Assembly (NCBI RefSeq): GCF_001870735.1
Contig: NZ_MORL01000004.1
Coordinates: forward strand, 314,250-378,249
From: Arsenicibacter rosenii
Lineage (GTDB): Bacteria > Bacteroidota > Bacteroidia > Cytophagales > Spirosomataceae
DNA: 64,000 bases
Direction of reading: 5' to 3'
In this document: positions 44,688-53,413 of the stretch, in pieces
How the letters are laid out: each line of letters opens with the position of its first letter
How positions within the stretch are numbered: position 1 is the first letter of the stretch
Notes under the pieces: generated by a model
Told to the model about the DNA's origin: nothing
Seen by the model: the letters and a program-made list of their open reading frames with translations, nothing else
Databases searched by the model: none
Translations under genes and position numbers: made by a program

Positions 44688-44764
44688 CATGAATTTCGCT
44701 ATCTTTATCTCCATGTTTGGCCTCGCCTGGCCCTTTGTTTACCTTCCAACACATTTGATTTTGT

Positions 44765-46324
44765 ATGTTAACCAGGCGTGATTTTCTTGAACGTTCCGGT
44801 CTGGGTTCGCTCGGCCTTATGGGTCTGGGCATGATTCCGGAAGCCCCCGCCAACGCGTTTGCTCTTGAGCGGACAGTAACCGGCAAAAAAGTATTAATCT
44901 TAGGTGGTGGTTTAGCGGGCTTGTGCTCAGCGTATGAGCTGGGCAAACTGGGCTACCAATGTACCATCCTCGAAGCCCGGCCACGGGTAGGGGGCCGCGT
45001 ATGGACCGTCCGGAAAGGAACCACCGAAACCGAAATCGGCGGCACGGCGCAGACCTGTCAGTATGATCAGGGCTTGTTTTTCAATGCCGGTGCCGGCCGG
45101 ATTCCGCATACCCATGCGCTGACCCTGCACTATTGCCGCGAACTGGGTGTTAAGCTCGTTCCGTTTCTGAACGTAAATGAATCGGCCTACCTTTACATGG
45201 AAGGTAGCGGCCCGCTCGCTAACCGGGCCATCCGGCAACGGGAGTTCCACAATGACCTGCGCGGTTTCACCGCCGAACTGCTTGCCAAAGTGGCCAACCA
45301 GCAATCGCTCGACAGTGCCATGACCAAAGACGATGTGGAACAGCTCATCGGCTTTCTGCGCATGGAAGGGGATCTGAGTCCGGATTTACTCTATAAAACA
45401 ACCGAGCGACGCGGCTTTAAAACGCCGCAGGGAGCCGGCGATAAACCGGGAGAATTCAGCGACGCCCATCGCCTGCTCGATTATATCCGGTCGGGAATTT
45501 TCCATCCTTCGCTCTCCAATTACGGCGAATATACCCTCTATCAGCAACCGCCCATGCTGCAACCTCCGGGTGGTATGGACGAAATTCCGAAAGCCTTTGA
45601 GAAACACCTGACGGGTAAAATCCTGTACGGGGCCGAAATTTCCGAAATCCGGAAAACGCAGCCGGGCGTCCGGGTGGTGTATACCGACAAGAAAACCGGT
45701 GCCAAAAAAGAGCTGACCGGCGACTATGCCATTTGTGCCATTCCGCTGCCGGTACTGCGCAAAATGCAGTCCGACTTCTCCCCTGCGGTTCAGCGGGCAG
45801 CCGACTTTGTACCGTATGTTAATACCGGTAAAATCGGTCTGTCGTTCAAACGCCGCTTCTGGGAAGAAGACGACTACATCTATGGCGGGTTGTCGAAAAC
45901 CAACATGGATATCAACCAGATTATTTACCCGTCGCAGGATATTATGGGTAAAGGCGGCGTGCTCTGGGGCTATTACAACTTCAATGAGAAAGCCGTTAAG
46001 CTCGGCAATATGTCCCTGAAAGAGCGGGAAGCCCTGGCACTGGAACAAGGCGGCAAAATTCACCCGCAATACAAACAGGAGTTTGCGTCATCGTTTTCGC
46101 TGGCCTGGCAAAAAATACAGTACAATCAGGGCGGCTGGGCCAACTGGTCAACCGAAGCACGGAACCGCCATTACAAAGCCCTGACCCAGCCCGATGACGA
46201 CATTTACTTTGCCGGCGAACACGTCAGCTACCTGACGGCATGGATGGCCGGTGCACTCGAATCTGCCCGGATGGTAGTCGGGCAATTACACAAACGCGTT
46301 AGTCAGACAGCTAGCAAACAATAA
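44765..46324 (+). CDS. Tat-exported flavin amine oxidase
   Basis: 519 residues. Tat signal TRRDFLERSGLGSLG, then FAD-binding Rossmann GGGLAGLCSAYELGKLGY (from about residue 47), LEARPRVGGRVWT and the C-terminal FAD motif YFAGEHVSYLTAWMAGALESA. This is the flavin monoamine oxidase / L-amino-acid oxidase group, which oxidises amines to imines with release of peroxide. The residues for a specific substrate cannot be read. It is preceded by the aminotransferase and ends four bases before the Hint gene, so the two are almost certainly co-transcribed. Confidence 0.9.
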   Translation: MLTRRDFLERSGLGSLGLMGLGMIPEAPANAFALERTVTGKKVLILGGGLAGLCSAYELGKLGYQCTILEARPRVGGRVWTVRKGTTETEIGGTAQTCQYDQGLFFNAGAGRIPHTHALTLHYCRELGVKLVPFLNVNESAYLYMEGSGPLANRAIRQREFHNDLRGFTAELLAKVANQQSLDSAMTKDDVEQLIGFLRMEGDLSPDLLYKTTERRGFKTPQGAGDKPGEFSDAHRLLDYIRSGIFHPSLSNYGEYTLYQQPPMLQPPGGMDEIPKAFEKHLTGKILYGAEISEIRKTQPGVRVVYTDKKTGAKKELTGDYAICAIPLPVLRKMQSDFSPAVQRAADFVPYVNTGKIGLSFKRRFWEEDDYIYGGLSKTNMDINQIIYPSQDIMGKGGVLWGYYNFNEKAVKLGNMSLKEREALALEQGGKIHPQYKQEFASSFSLAWQKIQYNQGGWANWSTEARNRHYKALTQPDDDIYFAGEHVSYLTAWMAGALESARMVVGQLHKRVSQTASKQ

Positions 46325-46328
46325 TACC

Positions 46329-47264
46329 ATGAAAAAACTCCTTTACGTAAGTCTCGCCCTGCTGATGCACGTCACGGCATGGGCTCAGGAAGAAAAACGC
46401 GGTATTACAACCGCCGAATTTACCGCCGCGAAAGCAGCCACCTTTAAAAACATTGAGAAAGATTCGTATTTCAAATCGGGCGGTCTGGTGTTCGACCGCA
46501 ACGATGAGAAACCGCCGTATACCTTCAAATTCAGCGACGGGCTCGAACGTAAGGTGTATCTCTACAGCCTCTTTGGCGCCGAAGACATGAAGTCGGTAGG
46601 GACACTGGCCGTTTTTACGTGGTCAAAAAGTCCGAAACCACTGCTGGTTTGCATTCCGAACACGCTGGCCGACAAAGCCATCTGGGGGCAGTATATCGAC
46701 GACCTGAAAGACGGTGCAAAACAGGCTGACGGTTTCGCCGTATGCCTGGCCTTTGCCTTGTCGCGTGAATTTTCGGGCGGCACCAAGGCAGAGGGGGAAA
46801 AAGCCGGAGAAAAAGACCATAACGAGTTCTGCTTCCCGGCCGATACGTACGTGTCACTCGCGAATGGCCTTGAAAAGCGGATGGACGCTATTCTGCCCGG
46901 CGACGAAATTGCCGGTTTCGGTACACAAACCGTGGCGAAGGTTACAACCCATTACGGTTCATTTGCCATCAGTCAGGTAGTTATCCGCCCTGTTGAAAGC
47001 ATGCTGGCAACCGCCCATACTGCCCATACGCTGGTTACCCTCGAAGCAACTGCTAATCACCCGATCCTGACAGCTGCCGGACGCAAGGCGATGGGCTCCC
47101 TGACCAAAGGAGACTACGTTTTTGTTGCCAATGGCCGCAGCTACCAACTGGCCGAGGTCATCGCGACGCAGGCTAATGTCCGCCAAACCAGCCGTGTGTA
47201 CTCCATCGACACCCGGAACGGTATGTCGGTAATCAACGGCGTTGTTACTTTAGACAAAGAGTAA
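46329..47264 (+). CDS. Secreted protein with a C-terminal Hint-like (intein/hedgehog) domain
   Basis: 311 residues. Signal peptide 1-19 (YVSLALLMHVTAWAQ), a novel N-terminal domain (20-150), a Glu/Lys/Gly linker, then a Hint-like domain from Cys168: CFPADTYVSLANGLEKRMDA (block A), LPGDEIAGF, TLEATANHPIL with His244 (block B, T..H), SLTKGDYVFV and a C-terminal VYSIDTRNGMSVINGVV. No His-Asn pair is seen at the end, so splicing is not expected; N-terminal thioester chemistry, as in hedgehog-type processing, is possible. It may cut itself and release or attach the N-terminal domain. It starts four bases after the amine oxidase stop. Confidence 0.72.
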   Translation: MKKLLYVSLALLMHVTAWAQEEKRGITTAEFTAAKAATFKNIEKDSYFKSGGLVFDRNDEKPPYTFKFSDGLERKVYLYSLFGAEDMKSVGTLAVFTWSKSPKPLLVCIPNTLADKAIWGQYIDDLKDGAKQADGFAVCLAFALSREFSGGTKAEGEKAGEKDHNEFCFPADTYVSLANGLEKRMDAILPGDEIAGFGTQTVAKVTTHYGSFAISQVVIRPVESMLATAHTAHTLVTLEATANHPILTAAGRKAMGSLTKGDYVFVANGRSYQLAEVIATQANVRQTSRVYSIDTRNGMSVINGVVTLDKE

Positions 47265-47288
47265 GCTAATTCTATATTCCTATTCTTA

Positions 47289-47322
47289 AACGTCCGGCCA
47301 TTTTCGTCGGACGTTTTTTTTA
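47289..47322 (+). terminator. Terminator of the aminotransferase/oxidase/Hint operon
   Basis: AACGTCCG / CGGACGTT stem followed by a long T-run. Confidence 0.9.
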
Positions 47323-47389
47323 TAACCATCCAGAAGTTTAAATAAAAACAGGCTATGATGTAACTAATACAACCATTAAAGTTTTACAT

Positions 47390-47397
47390 TATATTTG
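47390..47397 (+). promoter_or_regulatory. -7 box before the glycosyltransferase gene
   Basis: TATATTTG, a perfect TAnnTTTG match, 71 bases before the start codon at 47469. No clear -33 box. Confidence 0.45.
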
Positions 47398-47468
47398 AGA
47401 CAAAATCCATAACCAGCTAAACAATACCTTCTCGCCTTCCGGCCAGTTAAATCTTATTATCTACCTGT

Positions 47469-48896
47469 TTGAAAAATCCATTCAACCTCTCATCAGATAA
47501 GCTTACAGTGGGCCTGCTACTCCTGGTCTGCCTGGCTATAGCAACTTATGTGTTCCGGAATCCATCGGGTGACGATGCCTGGTTTGCCGAACAATCGTAC
47601 TGGCTAAACCAGACGGGTATCGTTCGGTCCAACTTTTTTACCGGCGTTCTGGGCTGGGATACACAACTGCTGGTCAGTCACAAATTATTTCTGTGCGTAG
47701 GCGCGGTTCTGATGTCTTTGTTCGGCAACAACCTTGTTGCCGTTCAGCTAAGCGGCCTGATTTTCTTCCTGATCATGGTGGCGGAGATCGGTTCGTATGT
47801 CTATAAACGGGAGCAGTCATGGCAGTCATTTTACCTGCTCGCCATCCTGATCCTGATTTTCTCGAACCGCCTGCTGATCCGGATGAGCTTTGAAAACCGG
47901 CCAGAAATGATGCTGGCCGCTCTGGGTTTCGGCTCCTTTCTTTGCCTGAATGGCGCCCAAACCAAATCCTTACGGACTATTCTGGCCGGCATTCTCGCCG
48001 GTCTGGCGTTTCTGACCCACCTCAACGGCACCATTTACAGTTTTGCGGGACTGGCCCTGTTATTGTATCAGCGCGACTATAAATCAGCCTTCCTTTTCAG
48101 CATCAGTACCGGTCTGGTCAGCCTGTGTTATTTTATCGATATATTTAGTGCCAACAGCGGTCTTCCTACCTGGCTTTATCAGTTCCTCCATGATCCGGCG
48201 ACCCAAAATGCGTTCGGTCTCTGGCCAAAGCTACTGGTTTTTTTCACCTATCCGAAAATGTTTTTCCAGCCGCTTGAGGTTCTGGCGCTTTCACTGGTTC
48301 TCCTTTTTGTCGGGTACACCCAACGGAAGTTGATCCGGACGTTACCGCCGAAGCTTTCCGTTTACTTTCTCGCTCTGACTATTAGTTTCTGGCTGATTAC
48401 CAAAAAGAACTCCGGTTTTTATACCCTTCTGTTTATGCCGTTCATGTTTATACTACTCTATGAACTGTACCGGCTGAATCCGTTCCGGAACCGGGGGTTA
48501 TATGTTGTACTGGCGGCTTACTTTATCATCGGGCTTTATGGAATTGTGGAGATCATTTACAAGAATTTCTCAAAGCCGTATCTCCCCGAAGCCTACGCCT
48601 CACTCCGTACTCAGATTCCGGCTCATGCCCACGGTCTGGTCCCGCTTACGTTTTTTTTCAACGACTATGCGCGTTATGACAAGCTGATTGCTTACGAAAG
48701 TTTCCTGTTTCAGTTTAACGAGTCAGAACGCAACAAGGAACGCCTCGCCGCATGGGCCAAAGCCGAAAACCTCCGCTTTATGCTGGTTGATTATAAATAT
48801 GACCGGGCAGACTTCGTACCCGACGAAAAAACAACAAAGCTCGGCGATTTCCGCCGCACCTATACCGATGGCCGGTTTGCCGTATACAGACGATAA
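47469..48896 (+). CDS. Polytopic membrane protein, GT-C glycosyltransferase-like (PMT/ArnT type)
   Basis: 475 residues with about ten to eleven membrane segments. The first loop contains the acidic pair DDAWFAEQSYWL (compare GT-C D-D/E motif), and an extracytoplasmic C-terminal domain of about 90 residues follows the last membrane segment. GT-C enzymes transfer sugar from a lipid carrier on the outer face of the inner membrane. The start is a TTG at 47469, as no ATG lies in frame nearby upstream. The acceptor is unknown; similarity is by layout only, so confidence in the family is moderate. Confidence 0.7.
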   Translation: MKNPFNLSSDKLTVGLLLLVCLAIATYVFRNPSGDDAWFAEQSYWLNQTGIVRSNFFTGVLGWDTQLLVSHKLFLCVGAVLMSLFGNNLVAVQLSGLIFFLIMVAEIGSYVYKREQSWQSFYLLAILILIFSNRLLIRMSFENRPEMMLAALGFGSFLCLNGAQTKSLRTILAGILAGLAFLTHLNGTIYSFAGLALLLYQRDYKSAFLFSISTGLVSLCYFIDIFSANSGLPTWLYQFLHDPATQNAFGLWPKLLVFFTYPKMFFQPLEVLALSLVLLFVGYTQRKLIRTLPPKLSVYFLALTISFWLITKKNSGFYTLLFMPFMFILLYELYRLNPFRNRGLYVVLAAYFIIGLYGIVEIIYKNFSKPYLPEAYASLRTQIPAHAHGLVPLTFFFNDYARYDKLIAYESFLFQFNESERNKERLAAWAKAENLRFMLVDYKYDRADFVPDEKTTKLGDFRRTYTDGRFAVYRR

Positions 48897-48910
48897 GGAT
48901 CGCCCAAAAA

Positions 48911-48955
48911 AGAATTGGCACGAGCGGAGGGGAACCCTCCGCTCGTGCCAATTCT
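48911..48955 (-). terminator. Unusually long perfect hairpin, terminator of fumC
   Basis: 21 perfectly paired bases (48911-48931 with 48935-48955) around a GAA loop. On the minus strand it is followed by TCTTTTTTGG, just after the fumC stop at 48976. Confidence 0.75.
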
Positions 48956-48975
48956 GAAATACCGTTGTCCCGAAA

Positions 48976-50379
48976 CTAGACGTTAATCTCACCCACCATA
49001 TCGCCCGGAATCACCCACTGATCGAACTCTTCGGCCGTCAGGTAACCCAGTCTGATAGCGGTTTCTTTCAGCGTCGATCCGTCGCGGTGAGCAGTCTGAG
49101 CAATTTCAGCGGCTTTGTAATAGCCGATTTTTGTGTTCAGCGCCGTAACCAGCATCAGCGAGTTGTTTACGTGCTTCGTAATGTTTTCTTCAATCGGACG
49201 GATGCCTTCCGCACACTTATCGTTGAACGACACGCACACATCGCCGATCAGGCGGGCCGAGTGCAGGAAGTTGTAAATCATTACCGGCTTGAACACGTTC
49301 AGTTCGAAGTGACCCATGGCTCCACCAAAGTTGATCGCCACGTCGTTGCCCATTACCTGAGCCGCTACCATCGTCATTGCCTCACACTGAGTCGGGTTCA
49401 CCTTACCCGGCATGATTGACGAACCCGGTTCGTTGTCCGGAATAAAGATTTCGCCGATGCCGGCCCGTGGTCCCGACGACAGCATCCGGATATCGTTCCC
49501 GATTTTCATCAGGCTGGCCGCTACGGTTTTCAAGGCACCATGGGCTTCCACAATGGCGTCGTGGGCAGCCAGGGCTTCGAATTTATTCTCCGCCGTTACA
49601 AATGGCAGGCCGGTCAGCGCAGCAATGTGTTTAGCGACATTCTCTGAATAGTTCGGCGGGGTGTTGATACCGGTACCAACAGCCGTACCGCCAAGAGCCA
49701 GTTCCGACAGGTGAGCCAGCGTGTTTTTAATAGCCCGCAGACCATGGTCCAGTTGTGAAACATAACCCGAAAACTCCTGCCCCAGTGTCAGCGGCGTGGC
49801 GTCCATGAAGTGGGTCCGGCCGATTTTTACAACGTTTTTAAACTCCACAGCCTTGGCATGCAGCGTGTTCCGGAGCTTTTCAATCCCGGGAATCGTTACT
49901 TCGATCAGAATTTTGTAGGCTGCAATGTGCATCGCTGTCGGGAACGTATCGTTCGATGACTGCGATTTATTCACGTCGTCGTTCGGATGCAGAAACTTCT
50001 TCTCATCTGCCAGTTCGCCGCCCTGAATAACGTGACCGCGGTAGGCAACCACTTCATTCACGTTCATATTCGACTGCGTACCCGAACCTGTCTGCCAGAC
50101 CACCAGCGGAAACTGGTCGTCGAGTTTACCGTCCAGAATTTCGTCGCAGACCTGACCAATCAGATCGCATTTTTCTTTCGGCAATACGCCCGCGTCGAAG
50201 TTCGTCAGCGCCGCTGCCTTTTTCAGATAAGCAAACGCACGGACAATTTCGCGGGGCATTTTATTGATGTCCTGCGCAATTTTAAAGTTTTCGATGGACC
50301 GCTGGGTCTGGGCTCCCCAATAAACGTGAGCCGGTACCTGCACCTTGCCCATCGTGTCTTTTTCAATGCGAAATTCCAT
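48976..50379 (-). CDS. fumC: Class II fumarate hydratase
   Basis: 467-residue iron-independent TCA-cycle enzyme (fumarate to malate). Signature [17 protein letters not shown] is present, with the conserved [25 protein letters not shown] and LGGTAVGTG. Length matches FumC (about 460). It stands alone, with an octamer-repeat element immediately upstream of its start. Confidence 0.97.
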   Translation of the reverse strand: MEFRIEKDTMGKVQVPAHVYWGAQTQRSIENFKIAQDINKMPREIVRAFAYLKKAAALTNFDAGVLPKEKCDLIGQVCDEILDGKLDDQFPLVVWQTGSGTQSNMNVNEVVAYRGHVIQGGELADEKKFLHPNDDVNKSQSSNDTFPTAMHIAAYKILIEVTIPGIEKLRNTLHAKAVEFKNVVKIGRTHFMDATPLTLGQEFSGYVSQLDHGLRAIKNTLAHLSELALGGTAVGTGINTPPNYSENVAKHIAALTGLPFVTAENKFEALAAHDAIVEAHGALKTVAASLMKIGNDIRMLSSGPRAGIGEIFIPDNEPGSSIMPGKVNPTQCEAMTMVAAQVMGNDVAINFGGAMGHFELNVFKPVMIYNFLHSARLIGDVCVSFNDKCAEGIRPIEENITKHVNNSLMLVTALNTKIGYYKAAEIAQTAHRDGSTLKETAIRLGYLTAEEFDQWVIPGDMVGEINV

Positions 50380-50388
50380 AGTATAGTT

Positions 50389-50455
50389 AAAGAGCGAAAG
50401 AGTGAATGAGTGAATGAGCGATTTTGTGACACATCCATCGCCCGTTCACTCTCGT
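50389..50455. repeat. Octamer inverted-repeat element, copy 3
   Basis: Left arm 50389-50422 consists of GAGCGAAAGAGTGAATGAGT-type units, and the right arm (about 50437-50455) is a shorter reverse complement. It lies just upstream of the fumC ATG. Confidence 0.6.
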
Positions 50456-50551
50456 AAATTTCGCTGCAAAGGTAAAGCACAGGGCAATATCCTGGCCGGT
50501 AATTCAAAATTTTCCTGGTCAATCCCTATAGATTGGGGTTGATTTACTGGC

Positions 50552-51265
50552 TTAGAGTAAAGCCCCTGCCGCCTCGTCGATAAACCAGATCAGCTGGCCA
50601 TCGGTTGGTTTTATGACCTGCGAGGGGTACTGATCCGGCAGGTATGGGCCTTCCAGAACCGCTTTCAGTGTTTCGGCCTTGCCGGCTCCGGCCACCAGAA
50701 AAGCCACGCAGGCAGCCTGATTGACGACCGGTGCGGTCAGTGTAATCCGGTACATACGCTGACTCGCCAGCCAGAACGCACTTGTCCAGGCATCCTGCTC
50801 ATGGACTACATCCTGCCCCGGAAAGAGTGACAGCGTATGGCCGTCGTCGCCCATGCCGAGCAACACCAGATCAAAGGTGGCAGGCTGTCCGTCGAACAGC
50901 GAATGCAGGGTGTAGGCATACTCACGGGCCGCTTCCAGCGGCTCCAGGTCGGTCCGCATCACGTGGATATGCTCTTCCGGCACGGGCACATGGTTCAGCA
51001 ACGTATCGTAGGCCATCCGGGCGTTATTCCGCTCATCGGCAAAGGGAACGGCCCGTTCGTCACCCCAGAATACCTGCCATTTCGACCAGTCGGTTTGTGA
51101 GCGGTACGGCTCAGCCGCCAGCAGCATATGCAGCGTTTTCGGCGTACTCCCCCCCGACAGCGCGATGGCAAACCGCCCCTGCCGCTGAATGACCTCGTTG
51201 GCATAGCCAATCAGCCAGTCTGCCACGCGGGTGGCCAGTTCGTCCGTTTTTGTTTTAATGATCAT
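50552..51265 (-). CDS. pgl: 6-phosphogluconolactonase (DevB/Pgl family)
   Basis: 237 residues. Hydrolyses 6-phosphogluconolactone in the oxidative pentose phosphate pathway. Conserved stretches: ALSGGSTPKTLHML, FWGDERAVPFADERNNARM, LLGMGDDGHTLSLFPG. It is encoded six bases after zwf, so the two consecutive pathway enzymes are co-transcribed. No gnd is present here. Confidence 0.95.
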   Translation of the reverse strand: MIIKTKTDELATRVADWLIGYANEVIQRQGRFAIALSGGSTPKTLHMLLAAEPYRSQTDWSKWQVFWGDERAVPFADERNNARMAYDTLLNHVPVPEEHIHVMRTDLEPLEAAREYAYTLHSLFDGQPATFDLVLLGMGDDGHTLSLFPGQDVVHEQDAWTSAFWLASQRMYRITLTAPVVNQAACVAFLVAGAGKAETLKAVLEGPYLPDQYPSQVIKPTDGQLIWFIDEAAGALL

Positions 51266-51271
51266 CCTGTT

Positions 51272-52777
51272 CTAGACCTTTACATTTACCCAATGGTGTC
51301 CATCCTGCGCGATCAACGCTTCTGCATCTTCGGGGCCCCACGAACCCGGCTGGTAGTTTGGAAAATCGACCGGCTGGCGTTTTTGCCAGACGTCCAGAAT
51401 CGGGGTAACGACCTGCCATGCCTGATCGACCTGATCGGCCCGCATAAACAAGGTGGCATCACCCTGCATCACATCCAGTAACAGGGTTTCGTAAGCTTCC
51501 GGCTGCTGCCCGTCGAAGGCATCCATGTAGTTAAACACCATCTCGACCGGATTCAGCATCATCGACTGCCCGGGCCGTTTAGCCTGGAAGCGCAGGCGAA
51601 TATCCATATCCGGTTGTATACTGATAATTAACCGGTTAGGACGCCATGTATCGGCCGACTCCTGCGGAAATGCAAAATGCGGGGCCGACTTAAACTCAAT
51701 GGTAATCTGGGTCTTTTTCTGTTGGAGAAACTTACCCGTACGGACATAAAACGGTACACCCGACCAGCGCCAGTTGTCGACAAAAAACTTCACGGCGGCA
51801 AACGTCTCGGTCGCTGATTCGTGTTTAACGCCTTCTTCATCGCGGTAGGCCACTACCTTTTTGCCCTTTACCACACCCGCGTCATATTGTCCGCGTACGG
51901 CATTGTCGCGCACGGCTTCGTGCGTAAAATGGCGGATCGCACTCAGCACGTCGACTTTCTTGTTCCGGATTTCGTCAGCATCAAATGATACCGGTGCCTC
52001 CATCGCAATCAGACACAAAATCTGGAGGAGGTGGTTCTGTACCATATCCCGTAGCGCCCCCGACGTTTCGTAATATCCGCCCCGGCCTTCCAGCCCGACG
52101 GTTTCGGCGGCAGTAATCTGAATATGGTCAATATAATTGCGGTTCCATAGCGGTTCGAATAAGGCATTGGCAAACCGGAGCGCCAGAATATTCTGTACGG
52201 TTTCTTTGCCAAGGTAATGATCAATCCGGTAAATCTGTTTTTCGGCAAACAGTCCGCCCAGCAGGTTGTTCAGCGAACGGGCACTTTCCAGATCGTGGCC
52301 AAACGGTTTTTCGACCACAATCCGTACCCGCGACGTATCGCCGCAGAGGGGCAATTTGCCCAGATTAGTCGCAATATCCGGAACCAGCTGGGGCGCAACA
52401 GCCAGATAAAAAATAACATTCGCCTGTGTCTTCCACTCTTTTTCCTTATCATTAACCCAATCGGCAATCTTTTTGTAGGCGTCGGCATCTTCGCCATCCA
52501 TGTTCAGGTAAGCAACCGATTTTGAAAAGACATCCCAGTTTGTATCAAGGTCATCTTTCTGCCGCGAAAATGCCTTAATGCCTTCCAGCAAGCGGTCACG
52601 GTATGAGCTATCGCTATATTTACTACGGCCGATACCGACCACAGCAAACTGCTCCGGCAGGTATCCATCGAGCGATAAATTGTAAAGTGCAGGTGTTAAT
52701 TTCCGGTAGTTGAGGTCACCACTTCCGCCAAAAATAAAGACAATCGAGGCGGGTGGTCGTTTTGTAGTTGCAGTCAT
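51272..52777 (-). CDS. zwf: Glucose-6-phosphate 1-dehydrogenase
   Basis: 501 residues. Catalyses the first oxidative pentose phosphate step, producing NADPH. N-terminal Rossmann motif FIFGGSGDLNYRKL (compare GASGDLA), active-site RIDHYLGKETVQN, and EKPFGHDLESA are typical. I chose the ATG at 52777 because it begins 11 residues before the Rossmann strand; an upstream in-frame start at 52819 lacks conservation. It is divergent from rpiB, with a 92-base shared gap. Confidence 0.95.
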   Translation of the reverse strand: MTATTKRPPASIVFIFGGSGDLNYRKLTPALYNLSLDGYLPEQFAVVGIGRSKYSDSSYRDRLLEGIKAFSRQKDDLDTNWDVFSKSVAYLNMDGEDADAYKKIADWVNDKEKEWKTQANVIFYLAVAPQLVPDIATNLGKLPLCGDTSRVRIVVEKPFGHDLESARSLNNLLGGLFAEKQIYRIDHYLGKETVQNILALRFANALFEPLWNRNYIDHIQITAAETVGLEGRGGYYETSGALRDMVQNHLLQILCLIAMEAPVSFDADEIRNKKVDVLSAIRHFTHEAVRDNAVRGQYDAGVVKGKKVVAYRDEEGVKHESATETFAAVKFFVDNWRWSGVPFYVRTGKFLQQKKTQITIEFKSAPHFAFPQESADTWRPNRLIISIQPDMDIRLRFQAKRPGQSMMLNPVEMVFNYMDAFDGQQPEAYETLLLDVMQGDATLFMRADQVDQAWQVVTPILDVWQKRQPVDFPNYQPGSWGPEDAEALIAQDGHHWVNVKV

Positions 52778-52869
52778 GGTAAACTGTGCTTGTTTTCTTT
52801 GTAACAGCCAAGCCCGCAAAAACGTTATATTCTGCGTAAAAATCGCCTTTTTAACATGAAATTATTCTT

Positions 52870-53298
52870 ATGAAAATAGCCATTGGATCCGACCACGCGG
52901 GTTTCCGGTATAAGGAAGCCATCAAGAAACTGCTGACTGATCTCGGCCATGAGGTTGTCGATAAGGGCACCGACAGCGAAGCTCCTGTTGATTATCCGGT
53001 ATTTATACGTCCTGTGGCTGAGGCCGTTGCGGCGGGCGACGTTGCGCGGGGCATTGTACTCGGCGGCTCCGGAAACGGGGAGGCCATGATGGCCAACCGC
53101 ATCAAGGGTGTCCGGTGTGCGCTGTGCTGGAACGAAGAGTCGGCACGGCTCGGCCGATTGCATAATGACGCCAATGTGATCTCTATCGGCGAACGGATGG
53201 TCTCCGAAGAAATGGCTCTTCAGATTGTCCGGATCTGGCTGGATACGCCCTTTGAAGGTGGCCGGCACCAACACCGCATTCAGTTACTGGATGCCTGA
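52870..53298 (+). CDS. rpiB: RpiB/LacAB-family ribose-5-phosphate isomerase
   Basis: 142 residues. Interconverts ribose 5-phosphate and ribulose 5-phosphate. GSDHAGFRYKEAIKKLL at the N-terminus and the R-H-N region are conserved. The usual catalytic Cys of E. coli-type RpiB (in a CGTG loop) is absent: this protein has LGGSGNGEAM with Glu71, like the mycobacterial enzyme, where Glu is the base. It is divergent from zwf, so pentose phosphate genes flank one promoter region. Confidence 0.93.
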   Translation: MKIAIGSDHAGFRYKEAIKKLLTDLGHEVVDKGTDSEAPVDYPVFIRPVAEAVAAGDVARGIVLGGSGNGEAMMANRIKGVRCALCWNEESARLGRLHNDANVISIGERMVSEEMALQIVRIWLDTPFEGGRHQHRIQLLDA

Positions 53299-53413
53299 AA
53301 AAAGAAAGCGACCCAACTATCGAAAAGCCATCCGACACCACACGCACCATTTTGTGGATGAGCTTTCCGAAGTTGAGTCGTTTCTGACTTGTAGAGCCCC
53401 CAGCTCTAATTAG
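53291..53413 (+). CDS. Possible 40-residue basic ORF overlapping rpiB
   Basis: ATG at 53291 lies within the rpiB stop region (8-base overlap, different frame) and gives a 40-residue basic protein with many Arg, Lys and His residues. Its end contains a small TAGAGC / GCTCTA hairpin. No family recognised. It could be a chance ORF or a decayed gene. Confidence 0.25.
   Translation: MPEKRKRPNYRKAIRHHTHHFVDELSEVESFLTCRAPSSN

Noticed and set aside
45386-46069. 227-residue minus-strand ORF in the amine oxidase gene
   Set aside because: Antisense shadow without recognisable domain.
46830-47264. Functional splicing intein
   Set aside because: No C-terminal His-Asn and no extein continuing after the domain; the protein ends there.
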